Shown in pieces: positions 1-11,328 of a stretch of 64,000 nucleotides of DNA. The translations under genes and the position numbers were made by a program. The notes beneath the pieces were generated by a model that was not told the origin of the DNA, did no database searches, and saw only the letters and a program-made list of their open reading frames with translations. Source of the stretch: Limnephilus marmoratus (lineage: Eukaryota > Arthropoda > Insecta > Trichoptera > Limnephilidae). The stretch covers positions 24,540,104 to 24,604,103 of the forward strand of contig OU862917.1 of the NCBI GenBank assembly GCA_917880885.1, in the 5' to 3' direction. How positions within the stretch are numbered: position 1 is the stretch's first letter; each line of letters opens with the position of its first letter.

Positions 1-336
1 ATAACGGAACCGTTGATCTCAAACGAGTTTGCCATCTCCCTGAAGCAAAGAGTGGAATTCATCTTCGATTCATGGGAACACGAACTGGGAAAAAATCTCA
101 AATCCTACATCCAAAATAGTCAAGTTACGCCGTCCAGTGACAAGTGTGATAGCAAAAAACTAACATCGTATGTTACATACTACGATATTCCAAACCGGAG
201 TTTCATCAACAACGCCGGAGATGCGCCGGAGTTTAATATTTTTGATCTTCTCGCCGATAAAGAAAAGCACAATTTACACGCTAGTACAATTCAGAAGATT
301 TTGACCATCATCAACACACATTATCCTCCGGAGTAA
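1..336 (+). CDS. 3'-terminal exon of an unrecognised gene (partial)
   Basis: The frame is open from the first base of the window (reading ITEPLISNEF...) to a TAA at 334-336, giving at least 111 codons. The TTG at 13 is not a start; the frame simply enters from outside the window. The product is soluble-looking, with charged and aromatic residues, no membrane segment and no motif I recognise (…FIFDSWEHELGKN… and …FNIFDLLADKEKH…). It ends in HYPPE. An AATAAA lies 45 bases after the stop, as expected for a last exon. Codon use is unremarkable and there is no frameshift. It may be the C-terminus of a host protein or of an unrecognised element; I lean towards host because the frame is clean and a poly(A) signal follows. 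No splice acceptor is visible inside the window. Confidence 0.5.
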   Translation: MTEPLISNEFAISLKQRVEFIFDSWEHELGKNLKSYIQNSQVTPSSDKCDSKKLTSYVTYYDIPNRSFINNAGDAPEFNIFDLLADKEKHNLHASTIQKILTIINTHYPPE

Positions 337-379
337 TTAGTTTATAAATGTAAAATGTATTGTAGGGTTTATATTTTTT

Positions 380-385
380 AATAAA
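380..385 (+). terminator. Poly(A) signal AATAAA
   Basis: Canonical AATAAA 45 bases after the stop codon of the left-edge exon; a second AATAAA-like word follows near 408. Consistent with the 3' end of that gene. Confidence 0.45.
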
Positions 386-833
386 TATATTTATGTAAGC
401 GCCAAAAAAATAAAATTGTACTTGTTATTTAATTTACCTGAAAAGAATGGAGATTGAAGATAACAGCACTATTGTGTTTAAATTTTTCGTTGAGATGAAT
501 TATTTCAATATAAACCATAATAGAAGGAAGGATAGTATTGGAAGGTATTTTTTTGAAGAAAGTTATCTTTGGTAAACTTGTATGGATTTCAAATTTGAAA
601 ACGACCAGTATAAAAAATAATATTCTGTTAAAATATTATATAAATAGGTAGGCAGGTTCTTTCTCGCTTATCCAAATCCTTCACACAATTAGTTACAATT
701 TTGAAAATGACTTAAATTCAAAGCAAATTTTAGCTCATTGAACCAGAATTACGCAATTATCACTGACAACCCAAATTAGTGTTTTTTGATAATAAAAATC
801 GTAAATAATACTTTTGAAATGTTGTCTAATAAT
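386..833. other. AT-rich intergenic DNA, nothing recognised
   Basis: Downstream flank of the terminal exon. No ORF of note, no RNA gene and no repeat family seen elsewhere in the window. Confidence 0.5.
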
Positions 834-1505
834 TAGAGATGGCAAAATTTCGTTTTAACTAAAAACGCGAAAAAATAGCGAAAAACGTGATTTTGGCCGT
901 ATTTCAGCTAAATTATTCTATTTAGCGAAATAGGCGTGAATTTCCCGAAAATACCGGGTATTAAAATAATAGGTGAGAATTTAAAAAAATCGATATTTAT
1001 CAGCGGAAATAAGTGATTAAAAATCATCTCTATCTTCAGCTCGCGCTCCCCCGACTGTGTGCGTAAGCTCGAAGCCTGTCCTACCTCTTTTTACAATTTT
1101 GTTACTATTTTATGTGTAAATATATAATATTTTTGTACTGTAGGCTAAAATTGCTTTTTGACATTACACAAATTGTGCGAAATAAATTACGCCTATTGAT
1201 TTTAATCGCAATCTGCATTAGTTTTGTTTGTGTTCGACCCGTACTTAGAGTTTCCTTCCTTATTAATTTAATATTAAAATTAATTATTTATAATCTTTCA
1301 CATGGAAATACTTGCAAATGAAGGTTAAACATATACCTATTTTACCAAAAATACTTAAAATATGCGCTAAAAACATTCAGGAAATACATTTTTTTCTATT
1401 TTGCTACAAAACGCTAAATTATGCCTCAAAATGCTATAAAACGCTAAATTTCCAATTGTTAATGCTAAAAAATCTGAAAATTAATGCTAAATTTTGCCAT
1501 CTCTA
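834..1505. mobile_element. Non-autonomous hAT-type element (672 bp)
   Basis: Terminal inverted repeats TAGAGATGGCAAAATTT (834-850) and its exact complement (1489-1505). They are flanked by a perfect 8-bp duplication CTAATAAT at 826-833 and 1506-1513; 8-bp duplications are the hAT hallmark. Subterminal short motifs repeat on each side: GCGAAAAACG-like on the left, and ACGCTAAATT / ATGCTAAA on the right, as in transposase-binding arrays. The two short ORFs inside (1112-1321, 1312-1509) have no transposase similarity, so the element is non-autonomous. Confidence 0.85.
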
Positions 1506-1513
1506 CTAATAAT

Positions 1514-4428
1514 GACTGAATAACTAAATTGTTACAAAAATGCCAATCGCAGATCACCAAAAATATTACAGTTTAAATTTTTCAGTTAGTCAAAGAAAGT
1601 TTAAATTTAGTAGGTAACTTTGGTATTTGATTGAGGGGGTATTTATTATAATCAAACGAAATTTTAACTAAAACTAGGTTTATTATTATTAGGTCCACCC
1701 TACCTGATATACCAGAATCCTCAACTAATGGATGGAGGGAGTGAATGGGGACATATTTGTAATATAAGTTTGGAAAATCTTTTTAAGATCGCTTTGATAT
1801 CGTTGACCAAATGAAATTAACTAATACTTATTCAAAGTTTCAAAATTATGTTCTAAATTGTTTTGAAATCACCAAAATAACAGTTTGCGTGTTATCATCA
1901 TCTGTCAAAAAATATGAAACTCCCGCTCCCGATGAAGCAGAAATCTGCCTTACCGACTGAGCTTAGCGCATTTCCAACAGGTGGTACTATAGTGAGGCTC
2001 GTGAATAATAGATGGCTTACCATGCCTCGAAATACGAAATCTTGAAGTTACACTGCAGCTGTTCGGTATCGTAGAAAATGGAAAGAGAAAAGGAGTGGTG
2101 AACGCGTTTTGCACGCTTTTTATTGGCTTTTTACACTTCTGGATGATTAATCAACCGGCAAATCAAAGAAGTTGAATCAGTTTTTCGTTTTCCAATATCG
2201 TACGCCGAGTGTTAGTACATATTTCTCGTAATATTCAACAATGACCGCGATGTATTTTAGTTATGACGTTTTGTGTATTGACAGTTTTTGATGTCTTCTA
2301 ATTTTGACATTTCTCGCTGTGTTTGACGCGGACCTGTTTGTTTATCATGTGACAGTTTGCTCAAGTTCTATTGTTTGATTGTTAGTTAAATAACGGTGAG
2401 TTAGATTGTTTTATTACTAACCTTACTTTAGACGTGCTCGACTCTACGTGGGATCTAATAGGATGTGATTTGTGTATCGGGGTTCGGGTTGTTTGACCTA
2501 CATGATAATAAGATGATACTAATCGAAATCAAACCCCCTTTTCAACGTGATTTTGTAAATAATTTTTTTCTTTTACATTGTCTTGAGGAAATTGTTCATG
2601 CTGCCTACACATTTATTATCGCCGTGTTGTTTTCCAATATTGTTATTGTCTGAGATAAAAAGTTAACTCTCTGAGCAAAAATGTTTACTTTGTAAATGTC
2701 CACATTGTAAATTCGGCTATGTTCCGTTTTATGTTATTAAACTTTTCATTTCGTTTACTGGTCTTGGAATTTAAGTTTGAACAAACCGGTATGAGCCCAG
2801 GTGTGCACGATCTTACCTCGATAATGAATATGAATGCCGACTTCGATAATTCAATTCCGTATTATCAATGAAACCATGAATAAAATAATAAGGATGGTGT
2901 TCATATTTTCAATGAATATTAAAATGTATGTAAGTTCTATATGCTTTCAAGCTTTCAATCTGTATGCTTTTAAATGTTTATTGCGCTGTTTCAGACGGTA
3001 AAGAATCCGTTCACTATGTAGCTAAAAAAACGTTCCCACCCTACTATGAAGAAAAGGGGTGTTCATTATAATATTATCTACAGGTATAAATACCTACACG
3101 AGACCGGTACGGAACTCCGTCCCTTCGCATTCCAATGCGTTGAAAAGGTTACGCAAACGTAGGTAATAAACATTTTATTACCCAAGAAAACAATCAAAAA
3201 AGACAATAACCTTTAAAATTTGGTTTGTAATTGAAATCCGAATACCAACAATCCCAACATGCCCCTTTTTATATTTGACCAAGAAAGGTAGTTTACCTAC
3301 CTAGGTACCTACTCCGTACTCTTTTTTAAATAGTATGGTAGGTAGGTAGGTACCTGCCTGACGAAAATTTGAAAAAAGAATTTTCATTTAGACAGTGATG
3401 CTTCTTTGGACAAATTATGTAATTCCTTATTTGAAATTAGAAAAAAGCTACACAAAATAATGCTCTATAATTAGTAGGTAGGTATTTAAGTACCTACTTA
3501 CAAATCTTATGAATTCATAGAACATTTTGGTTTTGATACAAGTGAAAATTAGAAACATACTTTTTTTGGACGCGAGGTTTACTGTTCACGGTACCACTTA
3601 CTATCTAGTAAATAACTAATAACTAGATATCGGATTATATGCATTTGCATATTTGCATATGCAAATGCATATAACTCTCTAATTACGATGTTAAGAGGTA
3701 ATAGCACCGGTGAGAAATCTCGACGGTAGGTATTTTAAAAAATTCTCGCTGTCGCACCGCGCTCAAAAAAGAACTAGCTATCGATGTGTTGGTGAGACCA
3801 CGTGAGTGTTTGGCTTGTACACCCTCTCGCCCCCTCTGCGTCTCATGCCTACCGTCTTTCGCCTCATACCGCCATATCCAATATTCTGTTTAGATAAAGC
3901 ATGTTTCGACTTATTTCGTCGCTAATGAAGTTTTTGAATCGGCCTTGCGGTGTGACAGAAAAAGGGCCCATTATTTTTAAACGCACGAGGTCTGCTATTG
4001 TCGGTTATTTATAAATATCGTCGATAGGTATTGTAACAATGTCTTCTGTTCACGCTTATTACCGACAAATTACGAATTATTTTACTAGAACTCTATGTAG
4101 GTTAGTAGTTTTAAAGTTTTCACTGTATTTGCGTTTATAAATATGCAGTCAAACCAACTACATCGAATTATTATATACATACATATGATTATTCTCTATG
4201 ATACATTAGTTATTATTGAAAATTAGTATTAACCTCTCAGGCCTCGGGCCTGTTTTTCGAAAAGTCAAAATATTTCCGCTTTCCAATAAATTCCAAATAA
4301 CTTTAATATTTGTGAACGCATCCGAAAACTAAAAACTGTTTTTGAAAGATGATGAAATACGCTTTCAAATTTTATAATTCGAAATAAACATATAATTTTG
4401 TTTTTATTTTATTAATAACTAGCAGACC
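1514..4428. other. Non-coding, mostly unrecognised
   Basis: No convincing gene. It contains clusters of GTAGGTACCTAC-like words (about 3292-3360 and 3474-3500). At 3632-3674 a palindromic ATGCATTTGCATA tract begins with CGGATTATATGCA; that word is the complement of the right end of the hAT relic at 9.9 kb, so this may be a solo end of the same family. Confidence 0.4.
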
Positions 4429-4720
4429 CGGCCACACGTTGCTGTGGCTAACGAAACACAACGCCATTTACCCAACCTTTATAAAATCCACACCATCCGC
4501 TCGCCAGCTGCCCGCTGCGCGCTGCCCTTTGCCTAAATTGAATATTTGAATTTCTTGGCTTTTCTCTACTATAATAAGCATTTATTATACACATAAACCT
4601 TCCTCTTAAATCACTCTATCTATTGGTGAAAACCGCATGAAAATCTGTTGCGTAGTTTAAAAGATTTATGCGCACATACATTTTGAGCGACTTCATTTTA
4701 TACTATGTAATGATGATGAT
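4429..4720 (-). mobile_element. Helitron-like element, family B
   Basis: Read on the minus strand it ends in a hairpin GCCACA-gcaacg-TGTGGC, eight bases, then CTAG next to T: the 3' signature of Helitrons (hairpin then CTRR). The other end reads TACATAGTATAAAATGAAGT next to an (ATC)n tract. Related copies are at 16729, 43072 and 53063. Confidence 0.7.
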
Positions 4721-4828
4721 ACCACAAAACTTAAATTTCTACTCATATAATTTGGCACTTACCTATCTTATTAAAAAAAAACTCAAAAATGCATATGCAA
4801 CAAAAATGTATTTTTGACCGATTATCTC

Positions 4829-5519
4829 TATCTCTACATATTATAAAGTCCCCCGCGCCGTCTGTCTGTCTATTCGCGATAAACTCGAAAACTACTGAAC
4901 GGATTTTCCTGCGGTTTTCACCAATATACAGAGTATTTCGTGAGGAAGGTTTAAGTATGCAATTTGTCAATGATTTGTGTAAATTGGTTGAAACATAACG
5001 ATAATTGTTAGAAGTGTCGGAAATAAGTCCAGCCGCCTGGTAGCTTTCATCGAAAACGCTGCACAATCCTTTTGGGATATAACAAAACAATTAATGGTGG
5101 GATATTCCTCTTTTATAGATCTACAAAAAAGTCCGCGAAGGCATATATCTATCTTTTACGGATAGCTTACTATACACATTATATCTAAAATGCAATTGAT
5201 AAGAATAATAAGATAAGAAGATAGAATGCGTATAGTAAAAGATAGATATATGCCATCGCGGACTTTTTTGTAGATCTATCAAAGAGGAATATCCCACCAA
5301 GCGTTGTTTTGTTATATCCCAAAAGGATTAGGCAGCGTTTTCGATGAAAGCTACCAGGCGGCTGGAATTTTTCCGACACTTCTAACAATTATCGTTATGT
5401 TTCAACCAATTTACACAAATCCTTGACAAATTACATACGTAAACCTTCCTCACGAAACACTCTATCTATTGGTGAAAACCGCATGAAAATCCGTTCAGTA
5501 GTTTTCGAGTTTATCGCGA

Positions 5520-5564
<45 letters not shown>

Positions 5565-5606
5565 AAGACGGCGCGGGGGACTTTACTTTATAATATGTAG
5601 AGATAA
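4829..5606. repeat. Large inverted duplication (about 330-370 bp arms)
   Basis: The left arm (4829-5159) and right arm (5235-5606) are reverse complements with few differences and a 75-bp spacer. The right arm is longer because of a (GACA)n expansion at 5520-5565. Shared landmarks are CTACATATTATAAAGTCCCC at the outer ends and GTCCGCGAAGGCATATATC-like sequence next to the spacer. The arm sequence is related to the element at 43370-43548 and shares the CTATCTATTGGTGAAAACCG block with Helitron-like family B. The ORFs in both arms are by-products. Nested inside are subsections also found in family B, so this looks like an inverted dimer of a Helitron-related short element. Confidence 0.8.
5520..5565. 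repeat. (GACA)n microsatellite
   Basis: About eleven uninterrupted GACA units in the right arm of the inverted duplication; the left arm has only two to three, so the tract expanded after the duplication. Confidence 0.9.
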
Positions 5607-6310
5607 AAAAGGTTTAAAAATAGCCCACCTTAAGTTTTTTTCTAATTAAAATTACGATAACGAAAAAGATAAAAGCACTTACATATTTTATTAGACAATT
5701 AAATCTAAATGGATTTATTGTGTTGTGTGTATCATACGTGTGAGTTGACATGTTTGTAAATAATAATGTTTAAAATGTTAGATATATCGCTTGCTGAGGT
5801 TTGATTTGTACTCCTGTATTTTTGAGTTTTTTTAAGCAGTAAATACAAAAAAGGATGTGTTAGTTCGTTCAAAATTCAATAAAAAATGTTGGTCTTTTAC
5901 CTATAGATAGATTTACCTACACATTTTTTTTAAATATTTATTACAGTCAGTTTGAAATAAAGGAAACAAATATATAATTTTTTTAAACTTCAAAACTTTT
6001 TATTTTTATTTTCAACTTTATAAAACCTTAAATTGTAATATTTAATTACATGAAGACAATATTAGCGAAACTTCAACCCAAGGCTTCAGGCCCAACTTCA
6101 TAGTACAAAAAAAAGTGCAAAAATCACTTACTTCGCAATTTTTGCAATAAAATAAAAGCACTTAGAAAAAAAACCAACAACGCTAAAGGCTTTGTACCAG
6201 TTCACATAAGGAAAAAGGTTGAAGCAAACGTTTTACGTATGAGAAAAGCTATAGTTTGAGCAGTAAATTACAGAAAAGAGCAAGAAAACACGGCACAAAG
6301 TGATAAAGTA
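5607..6310. other. AT-rich DNA, nothing recognised
   Basis: No gene or known repeat seen. The last part may include the decayed N-terminal region of the pseudogene that follows. Confidence 0.4.
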
Positions 6311-7542
6311 AAAAATCTGAAAATGGACAAAAAAATGCCGCAAACCATGTTTTTGGTGATCATACAAAATGTTCGTCATACTATTGCAAGTCGGAGAAGT
6401 ATACTAATGATCCAAATTTAGTAAGCGATCTTCAAGATTGTGGAACAGGACTGATATTCAACAATTATTGTCGTCTCTAATAGCAAATGCAGAAAGTCTT
6501 ATTATTAACGTGACAAATAACACTGTGGAGCAATTCAACAACGTTATAGCCAAATTTATAGGCGGAAAAAGAGCAAATTTTACAAAAATGGGATAACTTC
6601 AGCAGTTGAGCTTCTTGAGCAGTAACTTCGTGGAATAGTGAAATGACAACCCATTCACGAATACAAAAAAAATCCAAGGCCACAGTCCTGGCAACTACAC
6701 GAAGCATTTTATTGAAAGAAAACGACGTTCGAAGGAGACAATACAGAGGTGTCGAAAAATAAAACTAAGGTATTACGAAAACACGACAGAAAAGAGAAAA
6801 AAAGTTACAGGGCCTGATGAAAATTATGGTCAATTGGAATTAGATCCAGATATGCCAGCTGAATTATTTGAAACGATAAAGAGGAATTTTTCAAAGAATT
6901 ATCTCCATCGAATAAGGATGAACTCGAAAGGAATACGGTGGGCCAAAGCAATAATAATTTGTGGACAATTGAAAGGCGTAAGCGGCTTACAGCTTCTAAC
7001 TTTGGACAAAAATATGTAAGCTACGGCCAAAAACTTCAATTGCGAGAGTATTAAACTCGCTACTGTACTCGCCATTTAAAGGAAATATGGCCACAAATTA
7101 TGGGAAAGAAAATGAAAACCAAGCAATTGAGCAATTTACAAAAGAAACAAAATTAGAGGTATTCGCCTGTGGACTATTTATCGATGAAAACAAAAACTTT
7201 TTAGCGGCAAGTCCGGATGGCCTTTTTGGCAAGGATTCTATAATTGAAGTGAAATGCCCATATAGTATAGTAAATATGTCACCAGAAGAAGGATTTGAAC
7301 AAAAAAAATTGATAACTGTAAAATTGAAGACAATGCTTCAACATTAAAACGGAATCACAATTACTTCTACCAAGTACAAGGCCAGTTACACATTTCTCGT
7401 CGTAAATACTGTTATTTTGTCGTGTGGAGTCCTAAAGGTTTGCCGTATGAAAAAATTGAAAGGGACGATTCAATCTGGCAAAAAATTGAACCACTGTTAG
7501 AAAAACTTCTACCACCAATGCCTTTTACCAGAAACAATTGAC
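6311..7542 (+). pseudogene. Frameshifted YqaJ-type (PD-ExK) nuclease family gene
   Basis: Joining frames recovers one protein of a family common in insect and cnidarian genomes, with a YqaJ / lambda-exonuclease-like C-terminus. In order: a Cys/His stretch NAANHVFGDHTKCSSYYC (about 6335-6395), LQDCG, NNTVEQFNNVIAKFIGGKR (about 6515-6570), GPDENYGQLELDPDM (about 6810-6855), the conserved ERRKRLTASNFG (about 6970-7006), then the nuclease core with SPDGLFGK (about 7210-7235), the EVKCPYS acidic-x-lysine motif (about 7248-7268) and YQVQGQLHIS (about 7366-7395). The D, E-x-K and Q positions of the PD-ExK fold are present. At least five frameshifts and in-frame stops break it (near 6440, 6590, 6880, 7055, 7330), so it makes no full product. 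Family members are single proteins of unproven function, possibly mobile. No terminal repeats were found around this copy. Confidence 0.8.
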
Positions 7543-7734
7543 GGTCGCATATCAAGAAATTTACCGGCGAGAGAAAGATCTAAATCATAAATTGTTTAAA
7601 ATTCATTGTATAGTGGTAAAAAATTTTGTACAATAAAGTGTTTACAAACAAAAAATTTCAATTAATCACTGAAGGCAATGTAAGCGACTCTCAACTAAAA
7701 ATTTGAAACAGATTTTTTTTAAAAACATAAACCT

Positions 7735-8133
7735 CACATTGGAGGCACCGAGGAAAAATAATCGCTCAGGGACTTTGTTGGAGAAGTTGTTGGACATCAT
7801 TGGAGAAGCTGTGTGGAGGGTATTTTTAGGATAAGGAAGGAAAGGAATTTTTGGGTAGGGAAAAGGTAGGTAAAAGTATGAAATGATGGTGGAGAGTCCA
7901 GCTGTAGAGATCAAAAGATCTTCCTCTTCCAGTTTCTCCCAATCCGGCCCGCCACGCAGTAAGTGGACAAAATTATCCGCCACCAAAACCCATGCAGACC
8001 TCATCCGTGAACCCGGGAACCCAGGCTCTGTCACCAAACATAGAGGACCACTTGCGGTGACCAAGTGGCGGGGGTGTTGGTTATCCAATAAATGGTTCCC
8101 GGGGCGATGGTACCTAAAACGCCTCCCAAATTG
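7735..8133 (-). mobile_element. Internally deleted derivative of the 32-kb LINE
   Basis: On the minus strand the 8133 end matches the 5' UTR of the LINE at 31757 (GGTACC..CGCC..GGGAACC, ..TTATTGGATAACCAACACC, ..TGCGTGGCGGGCCGGAT) to about LINE position 31962. It then jumps to the last ~100 bp of the LINE (..CCACACAGC.. and the ..TCAGGGACTTTG region). All coding sequence is missing. ORFs on both strands here are fortuitous. Confidence 0.7.
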
Positions 8134-8514
8134 AAAATTTATTATAGTACTTGACATAAAAAAAATTAATTTTGCACAATTTTAGTATGAAAGCTCGGTC
8201 AGTATTGGTATACCGCGATGAGTCACTAAACAGAAAAAAAACGAATAAAAAATATCGATTACTCGGGCAAGGACAACACTAGTCTACCGATAAAATTCTT
8301 TACATCACTACTTCGCATTATATGTATGTATTTGTCAAAACCCACGTTCCCCGGCCCCCCTCAGGAGAAATGAGCGAAAGGGACACCTGCACGTCGGGCC
8401 GAAAATACCTAAATAAAATCTTCGAAATCGATGTTTTGTATTCCCCATTTTTCTTCTCCAAAACTGGACGGATTTAAAAACTTTTCACTAACTGTATTAA
8501 AAGAAAATATTCTA
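8134..8514. other. Nothing recognised
   Basis: Short unannotated stretch. A GTATTCCCC word near 8438 has its complement GGGGAATAC near 8738, so an older outer foldback may surround the small MITE below. Confidence 0.3.
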
Positions 8515-8667
8515 TGTCGGTACGTTTTGCTTTTTTTCAAAATACATTGTTTAGTTTGTATACTGAACGTTTTTTGACGGCGTTTAAATTAGGCAATTTT
8601 ATTCATTTTTGGAAGGTCGTAACTTCTATGAGAAGTAAATTATCAAAAAAAACAAAACGTACCGACA
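8515..8667. mobile_element. 153-bp MITE
   Basis: Inverted ends TGTCGGTACGTTTTG..TTTTTT (from 8515) and AAAAAA..CAAAACGTACCGACA (to 8667), about 22 bp with one mismatch. No clear target duplication, so the superfamily is not assigned. Confidence 0.55.
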
Positions 8668-8774
8668 CGCTAGTGGTCAATATCTATATTATGTAAAAAA
8701 AAAATTTGCTCTAGGGTCAAAATCCAGAGAGATAAACGGGGAATACGTTTGTATAGAAAAGCGCAGCTAGTATT

Positions 8775-9878
8775 TCCTCTTAATGCATATTTCAGCCTTT
8801 TTTCCCAAATCACGCATATTTCGTTTAATAGCGGGAGGTATCATCTACGACATCTACGTATAGGGAGCTAGGTGACGATGACGCGTAGGGCACCAGCGCG
8901 GTGGCTAACGTGAAAGCTGGCCAAGCCTTGCAAACTTTTTATCCAAATTTACTACACATTACCTGCTTAGCTCACGGGTTTCATCGCCTTGCAGAAGAGA
9001 TACGGCAAGATTATGGGAATATTAATAAATTGATTTCCTCTACAAAAAAAGTGTTTTTAAAAGCACAGTCGCGTGTGCAGTCTTATAAAGAGCAATTGCC
9101 AAATCTAGCATTGCCGCCAGAACCCATAATTACTCGATGGGGTACTTGGTTAAAGGCAGTATTATTCTATGCTGAAAATTTTGAGGCCGTAAAACAAGTA
9201 GTTGGGCAATTTGACAGTTCTGAGGCCATTGCAATTCATTGAAGCAAGCTAGCATTTGAAGACGCATCCATTAAACAGAATATCGCCCTCATCTCAATAC
9301 ATTTCCACAAGTTACCAGATGCCATAAAAAAATTGGAAACAAAAAACCTTCCTCTATTTAAAGCAATAGAAATACTGGAAACAATGATCGAACTCGCCAA
9401 CGCCCTTCCTAATTCAATATCAGAAAAGATTCGTAAAAAGTTAGACTCTATTTTGCTTAAAAACCCGAGTCTTGAAGACATGAAGAACATTAATGCCTAC
9501 ATCAACGGCACAGGTCATAATACCCTGCCTAAACAGGTATCTCCAGAAATGGCGCCAAATTTTAAATTTTGTCCAATGACTTCAGTTGACGTAGAGAGGT
9601 CGTTTTCAGCGTACTAATTAATACTGGGTGACAAACTTCACAAATTTGAGCTCGAAAATTTGGAAAAATACTTAGTTGTATATTATCACAAAAACTATGC
9701 CTAATTTTAAGAATATTTCGCTGTTTTTGTACGGTCTTTAATTAAAATATAAATGGTTTTTTGATTTTGCATTGTGCATATTTTGGGCAAATCAAGAGTT
9801 TTTAGTGCATATTTCGGCCTTTTTTAGTGCATATTTGCATGCATATTTTGGCACTTTGTTAGTGCATATAATCCGATG
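8775..9878 (+). mobile_element. hAT-type element relic
   Basis: Encloses the broken transposase-like ORF. Repeated GTGCATATTT words occur on the right (9774-9870), with related TGCATATTTCAGCC on the left. The right end TGCATATAATCCG (9864-9876) is complementary to CGGATTATATGCA at 3632. The left terminus and target duplication were not identified. Confidence 0.55.
8901..9704 (+). pseudogene. hAT-related transposase-like ORF with two in-frame stops
   Basis: A single frame runs from about 8901 to TAA 9702-9704, interrupted only by TGA at 9240-9242 and TAA at 9615-9617. Segments: [17 protein letters not shown] (ribonuclease-H-like region), [16 protein letters not shown] (typical RWGTWL motif), FHKLPDAIKKLETKNLPL, then a C-terminal SVDVERSFSAY..LGDKLHKFELENLEKYLVVYY resembling the hAT dimerisation tail (xSxERSFS). 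This domain order belongs to a hAT-derived family widespread in arthropods. The N-terminal zinc finger is absent, so the copy is 5'-truncated or starts in another exon. Flanking ATGCATATTT-type motifs at 8780-8825 and 9770-9875 look like subterminal repeats of the same element. The two stops and missing N-terminus make it inactive. Confidence 0.8.
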
Positions 9879-10574
9879 TCTACTAATAACATTGAGATTA
9901 TGGTGATGAATAAAAATATTTCGGCGTAGATACTGTAATTTATTTAATTATGCGTGTACGAGTATGAATGTGTTCGACGCGAATTCTCACGAGGCTACCT
10001 TCTGTAACGAAATGAAAAGTAAAAGGAAACAAAAAATATTATTGTTATGCGCAAGGCGAGTGCGCGGCTTCCTTTGAATTCTAATTTCGAATAATCCTTC
10101 CATTGTAATGGCTAATAGCCGCTCAAAAATGTTGCCAATGACATAAGAAAGAAAAATGCCATTTATTTTTATAACCTTTTTTTAATTTGCGTTGCAGATT
10201 CGTTTTTATAAGATGACTGCATCCCATTGCATTGGGTTTTTTTAGGACGGATGATTTATGCTGACTTCTTGACTGAAAAAAATGTGTTTATTGTCCTTGT
10301 ATTCATAAACTGTTGGTAAGAATTATTTGAGTAGGTACCGACTATTAAAATACATCAAAGATAAACGAATGAAAATATATTTTAATAATCCAAACTCGCT
10401 CTTTGCGGCAAGAATAAATCTCTTGTTATCAATTTTATCTTGGGGAGCATAATTCTCATGTGCAGATGAAGACGCAGAATTTAAGGTCAAGTATATGCGA
10501 TATAACAAAGATAACAAAACATTGAAAAAGCCAGCTAGAAATAAACACGAAAGTTAGGTAGTACTCGCCAAACT
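9879..10574. other. Nothing recognised
   Basis: AT-rich, no convincing ORF or repeat. Confidence 0.4.
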
Positions 10575-10784
10575 TTAAGACCGGCCTGAACATGGTGCGA
10601 TTCATTCTCGCGCATACTGACTTTACAATGAACGTAAGCGAACGAAAAAGATGCGTAAAAATATACGTGCGACAGAAAAAGGCTTGCTGGGTTGGGGGCG
10701 GAGGAAAGGGGGGGGGCATACTACTCTTTTGACCTTAAACTAGTCTATTGCGACGATTTTTGATCAAAGTCAGGCCGGTCTTAA
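10575..10784. mobile_element. 210-bp MITE, TTAA-flanked
   Basis: Perfect inverted ends TTAAGACCGGCCTGA (10575-10589) and TCAGGCCGGTCTTAA (10770-10784). TTAA at both edges would fit a piggyBac-type target duplication, but because TTAA is self-complementary it could also be part of the repeat. No coding capacity. Confidence 0.6.
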
Positions 10785-11328
10785 TGTGTGACGTGTACTA
10801 TACCTACCTGCTTAAGTTGCAAACAATTATTGCGTCAATTTAATTTTTAATGTATTTTTTTATAAACATCCGATTATATATATATTACGATATTTTATTA
10901 CAGGAAAACACTTATTATTTGATACGTCTGTAATACTTATGACCCGGGTTCACTTAACTCGTAGTTTCTTTATTAAACATTATTTCAATATTAATATAGA
11001 CGAAAGTGGTTAAATGTTCTTGACAAAATAATGATAAACTTTCAGGATGACTTGTCACGAATGGTTTTTAGAAAAACAAAACCGTTTGATTCACCTTTAT
11101 TACTTTTTAAAAGACAACTATTTGCATTCGGGGCGATGGAAAACACGGTAATGCGCGTTTTCATCTCCCGACAAAATATCCTCCGACAAAATATCCCTCG
11201 ACATAATATCCCAAGGACAAAATGTTTGTTTGTCTCCATTACGCTGAATTCTTTCTAATAACTATTTTTAACAATAATTTATTGTCTTTACAGGATGTCT
11301 GTATTATTTTTGTCCCATTTTACTATTA

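Noticed and set aside
4743..5388. 115-codon minus frame and 69-codon plus frame
   Set aside because: Both lie in the arms of the inverted duplication and mirror each other; no domain.
7666..8157. 163-codon minus-strand frame and 83-codon plus frame
   Set aside because: Covers the LINE 5' UTR/3' end derivative, which is non-coding in the parent LINE.
9240..9242. TGA in the hAT-like frame as a selenocysteine or readthrough codon
   Set aside because: A second stop (TAA 9615-9617) and missing N-terminus make simple decay the better explanation.
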